NCBI GenBank assembly: GCA_907163375.1
Contig: CAJQUW010005322.1
Span: 1-64,000 of the forward strand
Origin: Prostheceraeus crozeri
Lineage: Eukaryota; Platyhelminthes; Polycladida; Euryleptidae
Direction of reading: 5' to 3'
DNA: 64,000 bases
Under the pieces are notes generated by a model. The model ran no database searches, had not been told where the DNA came from, and was given only the letters and a program-made list of their open reading frames with translations. The stretch's first letter is position 1. Each line of letters opens with the position of its first letter. Made by a program: the position numbers and the translations under genes. Positions 12,076 through 21,652 of the stretch are shown in pieces.

Positions 12076-12264
12076 GTGATGTTAGTTCTAGGACTCTCGC
12101 GACAAGGCAACGAGTGGGAATGTGCTGACTGCGGACATAATTTTACAAGGAATCACAGTCTCCTTCGACACATCAAACAACGTGTGTGTCAACGCAAAGC
12201 GGCATCAATCTCCGGAGGTGAAGTTGATTCTGACGATGACATATCCTTTCCTTTTGATTTGTGA
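12076..12264 (+). CDS. C2H2 zinc-finger leader of the Polinton-1 polymerase region
   Basis: This short frame holds one clear zinc-finger pattern, ECADCGHNFTRNHSLLRHIK, with a final cysteine (RVC) in place of the usual second histidine. An acidic serine/aspartate stretch follows. It lies just upstream of polymerase B on the same strand. Upstream, TTTCAG ending at 11974 and a GTAGGT donor near 12036 suggest a short exon before it. Zinc fingers at the start of Polinton polymerase transcripts are plausible DNA- or protein-binding modules. Whether it is fused to the polymerase or separate cannot be told. Confidence 0.5.
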   Translation: MMLVLGLSRQGNEWECADCGHNFTRNHSLLRHIKQRVCQRKAASISGGEVDSDDDISFPFDL

Positions 12265-12402
12265 CCTCTTTCTTTCGATAGCCACTTTCAGCGATCTTCG
12301 CACAGACTTCAACACACGCATGCAAATGATCACTACACCAACGGTGCCTCTACAATCTCCCTCATTAACGTTTCCCATAGTCATTTAGTACGCGACTATT
12401 GC

Positions 12403-15400
12403 ATGGAGTCCAATACTCAAATAGTAGATTTTCCTGAGTGGCTCCTTCAACATTCTAACATTATCGAAGCGCTCTTCAACAATTTAGACAATTTTAGAAT
12501 GAAGGCACTCATCTACCTCAAACTAAAATATATTAAAATAGATTTTCAAACGGGTCAAGTGACGGAGAGAATACAGTTTCATGTTCCTTCCTCTTCCGCA
12601 ACCGAAGCTGTAGACTGCGAGTCTTGGCTAAATTTCAATATTCAATGTTTAAAATCAAATGTAGATAAGTTCAATCAGCGCGACAGCGCTCTCATTTTTG
12701 ATGGCGTGGACTCAGCCATGTTCAAAATTTCCCTATTAGAAAGTCATGCAACTCGAGGCACATTTAAACTACCAAAAACGTTGTATAATAAGAAAGCTGT
12801 CATCAATGTCAATTGTAAATCGCAGTGTTTCAAACATGCCGTCCTATCCATTCTCCACTATAATGATATCAACGCGCATCGAGATCGCACATATAGCTAT
12901 AGACAGTGGGAGGATGAACTAGACTTTGAAGATTGTGATAGTGACAACATGAAAATCAAAGATGTAGAAACGTTCGAGAAACATAATAAGATTAAAATTG
13001 TCGTTCACGTGTGGGAGAAGGGGTTGAAGGGTGCCCGCTATAACTCACGTTCAACTTGTTATGAACGTGTAGTCAACCTCTTATTAGTAAAACAAGATGA
13101 TAGCGAGGAATGGCACTACTGTGGTATTCCCAAAATCTCTCGCTTGTATACACACTTGGGACACTCTAAAAGTGGTGAACATTTTGTATGCGACCGGTGC
13201 ATCCGCTCGTTTTGGAGTAAAGATAAATTTGAAACTCATCATGAATGGTGCAAGCGAGGTAAATTACAAATGGAACGCATGCCCAAAGATAAAATATTTT
13301 CACATAGGGATAATGGTGACGAATTAAGTCCCCTGCGTGTCATTTACGCAGACATAGAATGCTACATTGATGATATCATCCACAAGCCAGCAGCCATATC
13401 CTGCTATGAAGTATGTCATGACCACTTTAGGAATAGGCAAAACAAAATGCATACTTGGCAAGGTGAAGATTGCATTTCAAAATTTCTAGAATTTCTCGAT
13501 AAAGCTGCCAAATTTCAGCAATCATATGATTCCCAATTGCAGCGTAAGTCACTACATATGTCAGATGAAGACAAACAAAAATTTGAAAATTGCACATCCT
13601 GTCCTAAATGTCATAAAACGTTTGATGACGATAAAATTAAGAAAGTGCGTGATCATGATCACATCACTGGTAAATTTAGAAACGCACTCTGCTCCAAATG
13701 TAACTTTTCACTTAGGTTGAGACGTCGTGTACTACCCGTCATTTTTCATAACTTTAAGGGCTATGACAGTCATATGCTCATAAAAGGAGGGTTGAGCCAG
13801 ATGAAATCGTGGCAGTTTAATGTAATAGCGCAAACGAGAGAAAAATTCATGGCAAAAGTACCAGGAGATAAAACTAAAGAAAATAAGACAGTTTTCTTCG
13901 AAATAAAATTTTTAGATTCATTCCAATTCATGTCAGCGTCACTAGCTTCTCTCGTTCGTAATCTGAAGTTTCTTCCCCATAGTCAAACTTTGAAGAAACA
14001 CTATCCAAACTTAACGGATGAGATAATCACTCGCAAAGGAGTCCTTCCCTATGCGTATTTTAGGTCAATGTCTAAACTAAATGAAACAACCCTTCCTTCC
14101 ATTGACAAATTACAAAACGATTTGACGGGTCAAGATTGTCCAGTAGAGGACTATGAACATGCTCAAGAGACATGGTTAAAATTTTATTGTAAAACGTTTG
14201 GCGATTATATGATCGCTTACTTAGAATTAGATGTCATTTTGCTGGCTGATGTCTTTCAGGAATTTCGACGAGTGGCATTAGAAGAAGATAAATTAGATCC
14301 TGTCCACTTTGTCAGTCTACCAGCCATGTCCTTTAAATCAGCCTTTAAAATGACTGGTGAGACCATTCATCTCTTATAAGACCCCGAGATGTATAACATA
14401 TTTGAGCGCGGAATACGCGGTGGTCTCACATTTGTAAATAAACATCATATAAAATCTGAAACAGTAGGTGATGATCATATCCACCTAAAGTACTATGACC
14501 AAAATAATTTATATGGCAGTTCACTGTCTAAACCACTACCTCATTCCGAGTTTAGTTGGTTAAAACAAGATGAGCTTGAGTATTACTCCAACCCTTCAAA
14601 CATACTGAAGATTCCAGATGAAGGTGATTGGGGATATTATTTTGAAGTGGATTTGATTTATCCAAATAGTATCAAAAATAAAACTGCTGATTTCCCACTC
14701 GCACCTGAATCTGGTGAAGTGACTAAAGATATGTTTTCACCATTCATGTCACAATTTCATGATAACTTAAGAGAGTGTGGACAGCCAAGGTACAAACCAT
14801 GCCGCAAACTTTTACTCACCCAATATGATAAGAAAAATTATCTCGTGCACTTCTACATACTAAAATTCTATTTAGAAATGGGCATGCTTCTAAAGTCAGT
14901 TCACCGCATCATCGAATTTAGACAGAAAGCCTTCCTCAAACCCTACATAGATGGTAACAGTCAAAAACGTGCACTAGCCCAAAATAATTTTGAAAAGGAT
15001 TTTTGTAAATGTAAGAATAACAGTCTTTTCGGAAAGACCATGGAAGATGTTAGCAAACGTATGAACTACAAACTAGTCATTGATGATCAAAAATATCACA
15101 AATTGACCTCATCACCTCTTTTCATTGATAGAGACATTATCGATGAGGATCTTGTAGGTGTTAAAATGATAAAGTCAGAAGTTGAGTTGTGCAAACCCAT
15201 CTATATTGGGCAAGCCGTTTTAGATTATTCCAAGCTTGAAATGTATCAACTCTTCTACAAAATATTAAAACCATGCCCTCTTGTAAAAGAGGTTCGCTTG
15301 CTGGGTGGTGATACAGACAGTTTCTTTTTAGGAATTACCACTCAAAAAGATTTAAATTTTAATGAAGTAGCTAAGTCATTAGAAAAATATTTCGACACAT

Positions 15401-15640
15401 CTAACTACAATCCCACTCATCCACTCTATTCCATACAGAATAAAGCCAAACTTGTTTGTTTTAAGGATGAAACAGCAGGAAAGGAAATAGATGAAATGAT
15501 TCTCCTCCGTCCTAAAATGTATTCCATGAAATTAAAAGAATGTGCAGATAGTATTAAGCGTGCTAAAGGTATATCAAAATCCATTGTTCACAAAATGAAA
15601 CATCGGTCCTATAAGAAGGCCTATAAAAATAAAACTACAG
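12403..15640 (+). pseudogene. Polinton-1 protein-primed DNA polymerase B (main part)
   Basis: This is a family B DNA polymerase of the protein-primed (DNA_pol_B_2) type, which would replicate the element from its ends. The N-terminal region is followed by the 3'-5' exonuclease motifs: VIYADIECYIDD (Exo I, near 13340), NFKGYDSHM (Exo II, near 13750) and YLELDVILLADVF (Exo III, near 14220). The polymerase domain shows DQNNLYGSSLSKPLP (motif A, near 14505), KNNSLFGKTM (motif B, near 15015) and GGDTDSFF (motif C, near 15306). A CPKCHKTF...HDHITGKF zinc/HNH-like segment lies between Exo I and Exo II. The C-terminal end is displaced to 27481-27689 by the Tigger insertion at TA 15636-15637. All catalytic motifs are recognisable; the gene is interrupted and cannot be active. 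Confidence 0.9.
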
Positions 15641-16113
15641 TAGTCCCTGTCTATAACGACCTGCTTTCTGCCAAGTAAAAAAGTCGTTATAGCCAGGTGG
15701 TCGTTGTATACAGGTACATATTTCAATATCACATTTTTAACTATATTTTGGTAATATGGATTAATAAGCATTCCTGCAGAAGCTACAGTAAAAAAAATTC
15801 GTATCAGATTGATGTAGATAGTGTAGACACGTTATTATTTGTATTAGCATTACTGTAAATGAATTTTTTACATCGTAGATACGCAATTAAATTTTTTGTA
15901 TACTCCAGTATACCTCTACTGCCCAATACCGATGCAATCGTACATGTTATGAGGATAAAAAAACTACTCTTCATTCCACGAAAAATATCCTTTTTGGGAA
16001 GACATGCATCTTAATGCACATTTTGATTAGTTTCTGCAGAAGACGTCGCTAATCTTAGTTTGTTTCGCTTGACTTACTTTGACGTTGAACATTTCACTGG
16101 CAAAACTCACTAA

Positions 16114-16374
16114 TCATTCAACCATGCCGTTGCTGTTTTGTGACAGTGCAAATTTCATCAATTCATCGTGATAATTCAAAGCTGTTTTTAAGTCAATGAC
16201 TTTGTCAGCACATGCGGTTGAAGCATCGTCATCACCTTCATCGTCGTCACTTATTGTTGCGATGTTGTCAGAATTTCCGTCAGGGCACTGTTCGAGACTG
16301 CAATGCACTTCAACATCATCATCACAACTAACGAAATGTTGAAGGGAAATTCCATCAAGGATGCTCACCCCCAA
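16114..16374 (-). pseudogene. Tigger-1 transposase, acidic C-terminal part
   Basis: The frame contains ISLQHFVSCDDDVEVHCSL, then an aspartate-rich run (ISDDDEGDDDAST) and a helical end (KTALNYHDELMKFALS). Tigger/jerky transposases commonly end with such an ...F..vDdd..vc...td segment and acidic tail. It lies directly beyond the left 87-bp target duplication (16369-16455), whose twin ends the transposase core at 19106-19192. It is therefore the displaced 3' end of the same gene, separated by the 2.65-kb hepadnavirus-like insertion. Confidence 0.65.
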
Positions 16375-16455
16375 ATTTTATTTCCAAAACTAAATTACAG
16401 AACTCTTTGAACACAGATGAAAAATTTGCCGTAACATGAGCAAATTTTTCTCATC
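16369..16455. repeat. 87-bp target-site duplication, left copy
   Basis: This segment matches 19106-19192 in direct orientation with one mismatch (ACAGATG versus ACAGAGG). It belongs to the Tigger-1 transposase gene and flanks the hepadnavirus-like element on both sides. Confidence 0.85.
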
Positions 16456-16526
16456 AAAAAGGTCGTTACATTTATTACAAAAGTGTTAAAGGTCGTTCGA
16501 ATGTCACTGCCGCAACGTAGATTAAC

Positions 16527-17410
16527 TCAGAAATCCAATGGGAAACGTCTCTTGAGCACTATCGATGTTTGAGGTTGTGACGTCATTCTTCCTCCGTGCC
16601 GCAACGAAGTCCATGAGCGATGTTCACACGCCGGGCTTGTAAGGATACTTGCTCTGGAGAGGAGGCTGTGCGTGTGGAGAAGTACTTTAGTTGAAGAAAG
16701 CGAATCCCAGCAATGTGTCTGTATGGGTTTCCTTTGGTCCCGCTGAAGAAACTGTAATAAATTTAACTGTTTACGGACCGGATCCCATAGAGACCTATTC
16801 TTGGGGAATTGGCCGAAAGTGGAGCACATACATAATGTCGGCGTTACAGGTAAGGCTGACGCTGTCATATTACGCGAAGGCGCATCAGCCGGATTAAGAT
16901 CTGTTGGAATATACGCAAATCTCAGGCCACGCCGTCTCATCAGCAGGAGATTGATAAACGCAAAGAGCGTTCTTTTAGCCATGAGGGCCGCCATCGCGTC
17001 ACCCACGATAAACGCACCTGGAGGGGCCAGACACCCCCCAGGACCATGGCAAGGAGCTCAGCATGAGTCTGATTCGTTTCTGGAATTTTTACTGAGATCG
17101 CAAAGTCGATACCATCAGTCACAGCGATGCAAGTTGGTGTTGCATCGAAAAACAAGGTCGCTGGAGATTCACCTGGCAATTTACAAGTGAACAGATCGTA
17201 TTTAAGCAACCAAATAAGTAAACGCTGAAGATGATGAGGTGGCCACCTGAGCGGAGCGAAGAGGTTAAAGGTGACATAAAAGATGTAGGCGATGAATCCG
17301 TAAAAGACCTCCATGTCCCATTTAGACGGCTCTGTCTGAGTAATTTTCTGGAGAGTCCGAATATGTTGAGACATCGGTCGATAACGAGTTCGGCCTAGAT
17401 CCAACGTCAA
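16527..17410 (-). pseudogene. Hepadnavirus-like RNase H and RT connection
   Basis: The start reads TLDLGRTRYRP, just after an IDYLGL box as in the end of an RT palm. A helical linker with VFYGFIAYIFYV follows, comparable in place to the hepadnaviral segment before RNase H. Then come LFFDATPTCIAV (first catalytic Asp; hepadnaviruses have FADATPT), TNQTHAELLA (catalytic Glu; IHTAELLA in hepadnaviruses), GDAMAALMAKR (place of the third Asp), and FAYIPTDLNPADAPSR (hepadnaviral FVYVPSALNPADDPSR). The four-motif match in correct order and spacing is the strongest evidence for the family. The region is interrupted. Confidence 0.75.
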
Positions 17411-18111
17411 CCCAAGGTAATCAATCGAACGAACTGGAGTGAGGACCGACTTTTGTGGTTGACTGTAAATCCAACCGCTTTAATTCTGGCCAGCAACTTG
17501 GCTCTGAGAATCTTTATATGTTTCTTACGCGCAATAATCAGAAAATCATCAAGATGGACCCATGCCATGAAAGCACGCCGCTGTATAGGATACAAAATCT
17601 CCCGGGTGATTCCTTGTAGGATTCCCGGAGATTGAGATAGCCCCATCGGCAGCCTACGGAAAACAAAATGTTGGCCAGTAGGTCCAACGAATTCTGTGAG
17701 GAACGCCGCTTTTTGGTTCAGAGGCACAGAATAAAAGGCATCACGCAGGTCCACTTTAATGGCTACAAGTCGGTTGTTCCACTCCAATCGGTTCAATTTC
17801 ATGGAAAAAGGCTGGAGTTTTACACTCTTTTTGGCGAGTGTAGGCGTAAGTTTCTTATAGTCTACCAAAAATCGCGGCTGGCCGTTATTTTTGAGGATTA
17901 TGAAAGGGGAAGCCCGATTTGGGCCTCGACCCTTGACCTCTTCAATCACTTGCTGCGATAGCAGGTGGTTGATATAGAGAGTTAAAACGGACTTCTCTTG
18001 GTCAGTGTATTTAAGTTTATGAGAAACAACGGCAACTGGCGTTTTTTGGAAAACTCTAAACCCTTGGCTAATTTGAGCGCAATACGGCCCAAAGTTTTGA
18101 GAACGCGTCAA
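17407..18111 (-). CDS. Hepadnavirus-like reverse transcriptase domain
   Basis: A single frame of 234 residues with RT blocks in order: PRFLVDYKKL (fingers), KVDLRDAFYSVPL (motif A with catalytic Asp; hepadnaviral form is LDVSAAFYHLPL), FVFRRLPMGLSQSP (motif B; hepadnaviral form FRKIPMGVGLSP), AWVHLDDFLIIARK (motif C with HLDD in place of YMDD), then a thumb-side segment with VGFTVN. The upstream sequence VAVVSHKLKYTDQEK...LLSQQVIEEV also looks RT-like, as in the N-terminal part of Ty3/caulimovirus/hepadnavirus RTs. RT motifs alone would fit several retroelement groups; the RNase H beside it points to hepadnaviruses. Acts by copying the element's RNA into DNA. Confidence 0.75.
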   Translation of the reverse strand: MTRSQNFGPYCAQISQGFRVFQKTPVAVVSHKLKYTDQEKSVLTLYINHLLSQQVIEEVKGRGPNRASPFIILKNNGQPRFLVDYKKLTPTLAKKSVKLQPFSMKLNRLEWNNRLVAIKVDLRDAFYSVPLNQKAAFLTEFVGPTGQHFVFRRLPMGLSQSPGILQGITREILYPIQRRAFMAWVHLDDFLIIARKKHIKILRAKLLARIKAVGFTVNHKSRSSLQFVRLITLG

Positions 18112-18114
18112 AGT

Positions 18115-18600
18115 AATCGGCTCCAGTTTAGGCTGAGTAAGGTGTGATTAGTAACGTGTGTGGTTGCATGTAGCACATCATTTTCAGGTTCTACTCGCCC
18201 TGAAGAGGGCGGAATTTGCGTTCGCATAAAAGCAGGATCATCACCAGAAGAATCAGGGCTGTAGCCAAGACGTGGAGCGCACTGAGAGTCTGAATCGTAC
18301 GGTCCGCCGCTTTCCCACTGAATGTGTGGCCCCGGTCGGTATCTTGGAGATCCGACATCACCTGGCTGGTTCCGTTGAGATTGTTGTGAATGTTCGGAAT
18401 GTACACTGTCAGTATCATCGTCATTGTCCGAAACGTTCCATCCCGTGAACGGATCCGAGTCGCAGATGGGGGTTTGCAGCTCACTCTGCCTGATTGCGTC
18501 TGTGTAAAGTTCGGGATCAAGCAGTCGTGCCTCTTCTGGATCGATTGCGAGATCTTCCTGATCGAAATCCTGGAGGGCCTCGATTAACTGTAGGGCCCCG
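18115..18600 (-). pseudogene. Acidic spacer-like region of the hepadnavirus-like element
   Basis: One minus frame stays open here and reads as a low-complexity acidic, serine- and proline-rich protein (DNDDDTDSVHSEHSQQ, GYSPDSSGDDPAF). There is no good start codon. Its position between the core-like frame and the RT matches the terminal-protein/spacer part of hepadnaviral P, which is also poorly conserved and disordered. A competing frame of 109 residues (18191-18520) has a hydrophobic stretch but looks like a shadow. Assignment is by position and composition only. Confidence 0.4.
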
Positions 18601-19042
18601 TCCGCGCGTTGATAAATTCTTGCTTGTGTAGAGTCTGACCTCCGGGGGTGCGCAGGCCAAGCGCATTTGCAGTCTCGTATTTTTGATAGTTTCCAACGTA
18701 TCCCCAGCCCAGCGCTTCCCCAGCGAGGACTGTCTTTAGGCGGTCATCCGCGAGGCGCGTCGCCTCGTCCCAAGTTGGAGCCTCGAGAATTTGTGCTAAT
18801 GCTTTGATTTCGTGCTTGGAACGAACGTTAGTTCTGGTTTCGGCGACGGTATCGTGCGCCCGGTCGAGCAACTCTGCGTATGGCGAACCTGTATGAATAG
18901 CGCCACTTGAGTCTGCGTCACCGTGATCAAGGCGATCAACTTTGGCCTCTAATCTACGGAGGAGAATTGTCAAACGTTCCACCGCGTGTCTCTCCGATCC
19001 CTGAGGCTGAGGCGTGAGTTCCGGAGGGGGTGTGAGGCTCAT
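18584..19042 (-). CDS. Core/gag-like protein of the hepadnavirus-like element
   Basis: A 152-residue frame starting 63 bp inside the element. After a proline-rich start (MSLTPPPELTPQPQ) it has a short coiled coil (VERLTILLRRLEAKVDRLD), then a helix-rich middle (AETRTNVRSKHEIKALAQIL) and a conserved-looking tail. Length and first position fit a small capsid protein such as hepadnavirus core (about 180 residues), but I see no sequence motif that proves this, and no arginine-rich C-terminal domain. Treat as an ORF1 protein of unknown function, possibly capsid. Confidence 0.4.
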   Translation of the reverse strand: MSLTPPPELTPQPQGSERHAVERLTILLRRLEAKVDRLDHGDADSSGAIHTGSPYAELLDRAHDTVAETRTNVRSKHEIKALAQILEAPTWDEATRLADDRLKTVLAGEALGWGYVGNYQKYETANALGLRTPGGQTLHKQEFINARTGPYS

Positions 19043-19105
19043 TCGGTACGCGATACGGTTTATCCGACGAAACCACGATCCTGGGCCGCGTACTTATGAT
19101 CCCAT

Positions 19106-19192
19106 CCCCAAATTTTATTTCCAAAACTAAATTACAGAACTCTTTGAACACAGAGGAAAAATTTGCCGTAACATGAGCAAATTTTTCTCATC
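19106..19192. repeat. 87-bp target-site duplication, right copy
   Basis: Direct repeat of 16369-16455 with one mismatch. It encodes the KNLLMLRQIFPLCSK end of the Tigger-1 transposase fragment, showing that the duplicated DNA is target and not part of the inserted element. Confidence 0.85.
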
Positions 19193-20270
19193 TGAATATG
19201 AATTGGATTCAACTTCGTTTGACTCAATTTCATCATTGTTCGAGGAAGGAGTGAAGCCACATTTCTTGAAACATTTCGTTATTGTTTCCGGCTGAACTCG
19301 AAGCCAGGAAACTCGAATCCAGGTAATGGCATCCAGAAGTGTTACCGATTTCGCCAGTTGAGCAGAGGCTGACGTTTTGTCCTGTTCCATTTTGCAGATC
19401 ATCCGTCGTAAAAAGATCTTTCGATAGTGCAACTTCGTAGACTGAATGATTCCCGCGTCGCATGGTTGCAGCCTGGATGTTGTGTTGGGTGGCAAAAACT
19501 GTAGTTTTATGTTAGAGAGTGTCAGATCTAAATGAGATGAGCAATTGTCTAGGAAAAGAAGGATATTTCTACCTTGAATCCGGAACTTGTTGTTCAATTT
19601 TTGAAGCCAGACATGGAATATTTTTGAAGTCATCCATGCCTTTTTATTGAAGTGATAGTCAATGCCTTTGAGAGATATTCGTTCCACGAAAACATCTAGG
19701 ATTTTCCGTTTTTCCGATAATAAGCGGACGTAGCTTTTCTCCGGTTAAACTACAGGCCAAAAGAACTGTTATCCTTTCCTTCGAAGACTTCACACCAGAT
19801 GTACTTTCGCCTTTCTTTACCATTGATCGCGAGGGCAGCATGCGGTAGTACAGCCCCGTCTCATCTGCATTAAAAATGTCTGAGTCACTGTAGCCGGCGC
19901 AAATTGCTGGCAGTTGTTTGCTCCAGTCTGCAATGCTTTCTTCGGAAACTTCTCCACTTTCCCCACAAAGAACTGAGCACTTTACATTATGTCGCTTCTG
20001 CCATGATTCCAACCAGCCATTACTTCCTGAGAAGTTCAAGTGCCCATTTTGAGCTGAGAGAATCTTAGCCTTTTCCTTTATCATTCTGCCACTTATTGAT
20101 AGGTTTCTTGCTCGAGCATCTTTGAACCATTCCCATACAGATTCATCGATATCGTCGTACAAACTTTGCTTTCTCCTCTTCGTATTGCCATTTTCTCCAT
20201 TGTTCCATCTCTGGAGGACTTCTGCTTTATTTGTAATTATTGATTGTATTTGTGTTTACCAACCCGATTA
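19106..20270 (-). pseudogene. Tigger-1 transposase, DDE core
   Basis: A pogo/Tigger-type DDE_1 transposase. It begins with NKAEVLQRWNNGENG and a CENP-B-type second helix-turn-helix region (SVWEWFKDARARNLSISGRM, NGWLESWQKRHNV). The catalytic core then shows DIFNADETGLYYR (first Asp), ILLFLDNCSSH (second Asp) and SRLQPCDAGII (third Asp, about 30 residues later, as in the DD30D pogo group). NKKAWMTSKIFHVWL is also typical. A frameshift lies near 19675. The first helix-turn-helix is missing, and the 3' end is cut by the hepadnavirus-like element at the 87-bp duplication, so this copy cannot make a full enzyme. Confidence 0.8.
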
Positions 20271-21488
20271 ACCGAAGTTGGAATTGAATTACTCTAAAAC
20301 AACCCGATGTTCAAAAATAGGACCAAAAACGAGTGCTCAAAACAAATCTGTATCAGTTAGAAATGTATAATGAACATGAAAACAATCAAACGAGTGCTCA
20401 AAGCGAGTGCTCAAAACAAATCTGTATCAATTACAAAAGTATAATCGGGGTAAGCACGGAAATATAGTCCCGTTTCGTCAGCATTAAAAATATCGTCTTT
20501 ATGGAAGGATTCAAGAATGCTGGGGAGACTGTCTTCAATCCACGTGGACGCACCAGTGCCATCAGCGGAGAGCTTTTCACCGTATTGTCTTTTGTACACC
20601 ACATTGTGCCTTTTTTCCAACGATCTAACCAGCCATCCGACGGAGAAAATTCAACTCCCTTAGTGGTAGCAATTTCCATTGCCTTTTCTTTCAAAATGGG
20701 ACCACTAATACGCGATCCTTGGCTTGTTTTCTGATGCAACCACAGCAACAAAGCTTTATCCACCATTGCATCTTTCCCCAGCCGGACGCGTTTCTGTTGT
20801 CGACAATCTCCACTTTCATGAGCTTTGAGTAGAGACTCCTTCTGTTGAACCAGCCTTGACACTTGAGAAGTTGATACGCCAAATTTTTGAGCCACCGCAA
20901 CTTGAGTCATTCCTGGTGTAGATTGCAATTCTCGAAGCAACTTGATTTTATCCGTCAGGCTCAGGTCTTTTCGCTTTGTTGCCATATCGTTATGCGAGAT
21001 CGTCAATTCGAAAGCATGCAGAGAAATAATGCAGTGAAAGTAAGCTAATTGGTGTTATGGCGTGAAAGTGCTATCGACTTTCGCTTTGCTATGACTGCAC
21101 CTTCTTTCATCGAGTTTTGCATCTTTCAACATTGCTTCGCACGCACTCACTATGAGACCGAGCTCCAATCAATGCATTGCTCTGTCCTTCCCTAAAGTTT
21201 CTCAATCCTTACGCTTACCACGGAGAATGCGTGTGACCTTCATGCGACGACAACAAACAACGCCTGATAATTATTATAATGGTTAATCTATTTTCAAATC
21301 ATTGTCAAATGATCTCGTCGATTCTAATCGAATTATTTTTATGAAAGTGAAAATTTTTGTCCCGATTAAGCGGAGTCACATCCCGATTATCCGATGTAAT
21401 TTACATTACGAGAATTGGTTTCCAGACCTATCCTATTAATTAAGCGGATTTCCCGTTTAACCGAGTCCCGTTTAAGCGGAGTCTACTG
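20271..21488 (-). mobile_element. Tigger-2, a second pogo-type element, 3' truncated
   Basis: The right end reads GCGGAGTCTACTG (TIR CAGTAGACTCCGC on the minus strand) followed by TA at 21489-21490. Subterminal CCCGTTTAACCGAGTCCCG and CCCGATTAAGCGGAG motifs fill 21355-21488. The left side keeps CCCGATTAACCG near 20260 but has no intact TIR. The transposase frame at 20411-21006 belongs to it. It differs in sequence and TIR from Tigger-1, so it is a separate family that inserted into Tigger-1. Confidence 0.65.
20411..21006 (-). pseudogene. Tigger-2 transposase, N-terminal half
   Basis: The protein starts near 20983 with MATKRKDLSLTDKIKLLREL, followed by QVAVAQKFGVSTSQVSRLVQ, a CENP-B N-terminal helix-turn-helix. 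KALLLWLHQKTSQGSRISGP and FSPSDGWLDRWKK form the second DNA-binding domain (Tc5 type). A frame change near 20610 leads into DIFNADETGLYFRAYP, the first catalytic Asp of the DDE_1 domain. Sequence after that is lost, so the catalytic core is missing. Plus-strand repeats of GAGTGCTCAAAACAAATC at about 20330 and 20407 mark the deleted side. Confidence 0.75.
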
Positions 21489-21652
21489 TATTAGGAAATG
21501 TAGCTTTGTGTAGCCTACTTAGCTTTAGAGAGACACACCGAGTAACCGAAACACACACTTTATTCATACATTATCCTAAAACGATGTGTGCACGCACGCT
21601 CAATGTTTGAATTTATTATTGGATTCCCATCCCTTGAAAGTGAATGGCCAGT

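Larger units (their letters stand above)
16456..19105 (-). mobile_element. Hepadnavirus-like retroelement (non-LTR, integrated copy)
   Basis: A 2650-bp insertion bounded by the 87-bp direct repeats. On the minus strand it carries, in order, a core/gag-like frame, an acidic spacer-like region, a reverse transcriptase and an RNase H, the same order as the hepadnavirus core and P genes. An AATAAA (plus-strand TTTATT at 16471-16476) lies 15 nt before its 3' end; there is no poly-A tract and no LTR. The RNase H signatures DATPT, THAELLA and NPADAPSR are those of hepadnaviral P protein. The coding region is broken, about three breaks. One mismatch in 87 bp of target duplication suggests a fairly young insertion. 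Confidence 0.75.

Noticed and set aside
16527-18111. Assignment of this RT to DIRS, BEL or Ty3
   Set aside because: RNase H signatures (DATPT, THAELLA, NPADAPSR) and the lack of LTRs, integrase and tyrosine recombinase fit hepadnaviral P better.
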